The notes beneath the pieces are model-generated. The model did no database searches and was not told where the DNA came from. It saw nothing but the letters and a program-made list of their open reading frames with translations. Shown piece after piece: positions 53,521-54,426 of a DNA stretch of 54,426 bases; the first letter of the stretch is position 1, and each line of letters starts with the position of its first letter. The DNA is taken from NCBI GenBank assembly GCA_029255105.1, contig JAQWWH010000040.1, positions 1 through 54,426 of the forward strand, written 5' to 3'. The translations under genes and the position numbers were made by a program. Origin of the DNA: Flavimaricola sp. Lineage in GTDB: Bacteria > Pseudomonadota > Alphaproteobacteria > Rhodobacterales > Rhodobacteraceae.

Positions 53521-54426
53521 CTACTGGACCAGCCGCAAGGGTTGCCGGGGGGGCGCCTTTCCAGATCTGAGGGCGTCGTAGGGGTCGTCGCGGTCCAGCA
53601 TCATGTCCACGACCTGGCGCAACAACTGGCGACGACCCTTCGAGGAATAAAAACTCCCCGGGACCTGGCTCGTCTCCAACAGAAAGCGGCGGTAGTCCTT
53701 GTAAGCCCTGCCATCCGGGCGGCCCGGCTGCGCAAAGAACTCGGGCAGGGGCTGGGTCGAGACGAACTCGGGCTTGGCATAGACCGCACTGCCAAAGACC
53801 TTGATGGGAATGCCGCGCCACAATACCTGTTGGGCGGCGGTAGAATTGACGGTGACGGCCGTGCGGGCATGATCAAGAAGGCGGGCAAGCTTGCCGCCCC
53901 GGACGTAATGAATACGCCCTTTCAGGCCATGTTGGTCGGCAAGCCGGTTCAGAATGCTCTGAAACGGGGCGCGACCATTCTCAAGAGGGTGTGCCTTGAA
54001 GACAAGATGATGGTGCCTTGGCGCACCCTTGGCAAAACCTTCGATCACCACCGCGAGGAACTCGGACATGTCCTCGAACGGCGAATGCATCCGAAAGCTG
54101 GCGTCATGCTCCAGTTGCAATAGCACCAGGTGATAGGGAAAACCGCTACGCTTTATCCGGTTTGTGGCAAGCCTGCGGTGCAATGCGATGAACGGCATCA
54201 GCATCAGCCTGCGGGTGTAAAGCATGGCCTCTGTCGCTACAGGTAGTTCCCGATGTGGGCGAAACTGGCGATAGGATTTGTTCCGGAACATCAGGAACCA
54301 GTGATACAGGGCGCCATACAGGACATGCTGGCGCATATCGCCCCAATGGGCAGGGGGTTCCGGCATCTCGAGGTCTGACCGCGCAAGGGCCTCGGCCATA
54401 TCGGCCAGGCTGGTGTCCATCAGGCG
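53521..54426 (-). CDS. kpsS: KpsS-like capsule polysaccharide protein, 5' end beyond the window
   Basis: About 302 residues are visible and the frame stays open to the window edge, so roughly the first quarter is missing (KpsS is usually near 400 residues). Blocks VLLQLEHDASFRMHSPFEDM, HLVFKAHPLENGR, TVNSTAAQQVLWRGIPIKVF and FFAQPGRPDG fit KpsS, which adds the first Kdo to the capsule lipid anchor. It is the first gene seen of the leftward capsule operon, 176 bases before the export lipoprotein. Confidence 0.85.
   Translation of the reverse strand, partial: RLMDTSLADMAEALARSDLEMPEPPAHWGDMRQHVLYGALYHWFLMFRNKSYRQFRPHRELPVATEAMLYTRRLMLMPFIALHRRLATNRIKRSGFPYHLVLLQLEHDASFRMHSPFEDMSEFLAVVIEGFAKGAPRHHHLVFKAHPLENGRAPFQSILNRLADQHGLKGRIHYVRGGKLARLLDHARTAVTVNSTAAQQVLWRGIPIKVFGSAVYAKPEFVSTQPLPEFFAQPGRPDGRAYKDYRRFLLETSQVPGSFYSSKGRRQLLRQVVDMMLDRDDPYDALRSGKAPPRQPLRLVQ

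Overview
The window looks like chromosomal DNA of a marine alphaproteobacterium of the Rhodobacterales (Roseobacter/Rhodobacter type). The evidence is the GC-rich, tightly packed gene layout, the dnaG-rpoD pair, a PleD-like regulator beside a DUF3572 gene, a DddL-type DMSP lyase, a carnitine dehydrogenase fused to a thioesterase, and recurring intergenic motifs of the type CCTCCGGCGGGAGTATTT. I see no transposase, integrase, phage gene, CRISPR array, rRNA or tRNA.

Layout. 1-5.6 kb: a double-cupin protein and a nucleoside-salvage operon (cdd, deoA, deoB, add, upp) with overlapping or near-touching genes. 5.7-12.9 kb: a secreted SPOR protein, a membrane protein resembling a dead M48 peptidase, metG, an MFS carrier, a Tas-like aldo/keto reductase and a GNAT acetyltransferase. 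13.2-17.0 kb: a probable carnitine catabolism operon (BKACE enzyme, lipocalin lipoprotein, dehydrogenase-thioesterase fusion) with an XRE regulator on the other strand whose stop overlaps the operon's stop. 17.1-20.4 kb: DUF2061, fatty-acid desaturase, EamA transporter, a Nudix hydrolase with a split Nudix box, and DUF983. 20.6-22.7 kb: an EF-hand protein and an ECF sigma / small membrane protein / Metal_resist sensor trio, probably a metal or envelope stress switch. 22.8-27 kb: PleD-like diguanylate cyclase, DUF3572, HAD phosphatase and an MttB-family methyltransferase.

27-32.4 kb: a YbdK-like carboxylate-amine ligase, DMSP lyase, and the zinc uptake locus znuA / zur-znuC-znuB with a clear inverted repeat (likely Zur operator) between the divergent units. 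32.4-34.3 kb: CAP-domain protein, dtd and a PfkB sugar kinase. 34.4-40.8 kb: seven leftward genes comprising a small membrane protein with two in-frame starts, XpaC, TelA, a DUF2927 lipoprotein, an SPFH-GYF_2 protein, cytochrome b561 and a double zinc-ribbon membrane protein. SPFH plus zinc-ribbon recalls Bacillus YdjI/YdjG and XpaC-TelA recalls Bacillus XpaC-YaaN, so this is the best candidate here for a poorly described multi-gene system, probably for membrane stress.

40.9-50.1 kb: housekeeping information genes (rluB, tadA, dnaG, rpoD, nrdR, ribD) interrupted by a TPR-sulfotransferase. 50.2-54.4 kb: a leftward capsule operon (KpsS-like, cut by the window edge; KpsD/Wza-like lipoprotein; KpsC-like). 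A theme through the accessory parts is use of marine osmolytes (carnitine, DMSP, possibly betaines) together with metal and envelope homeostasis.
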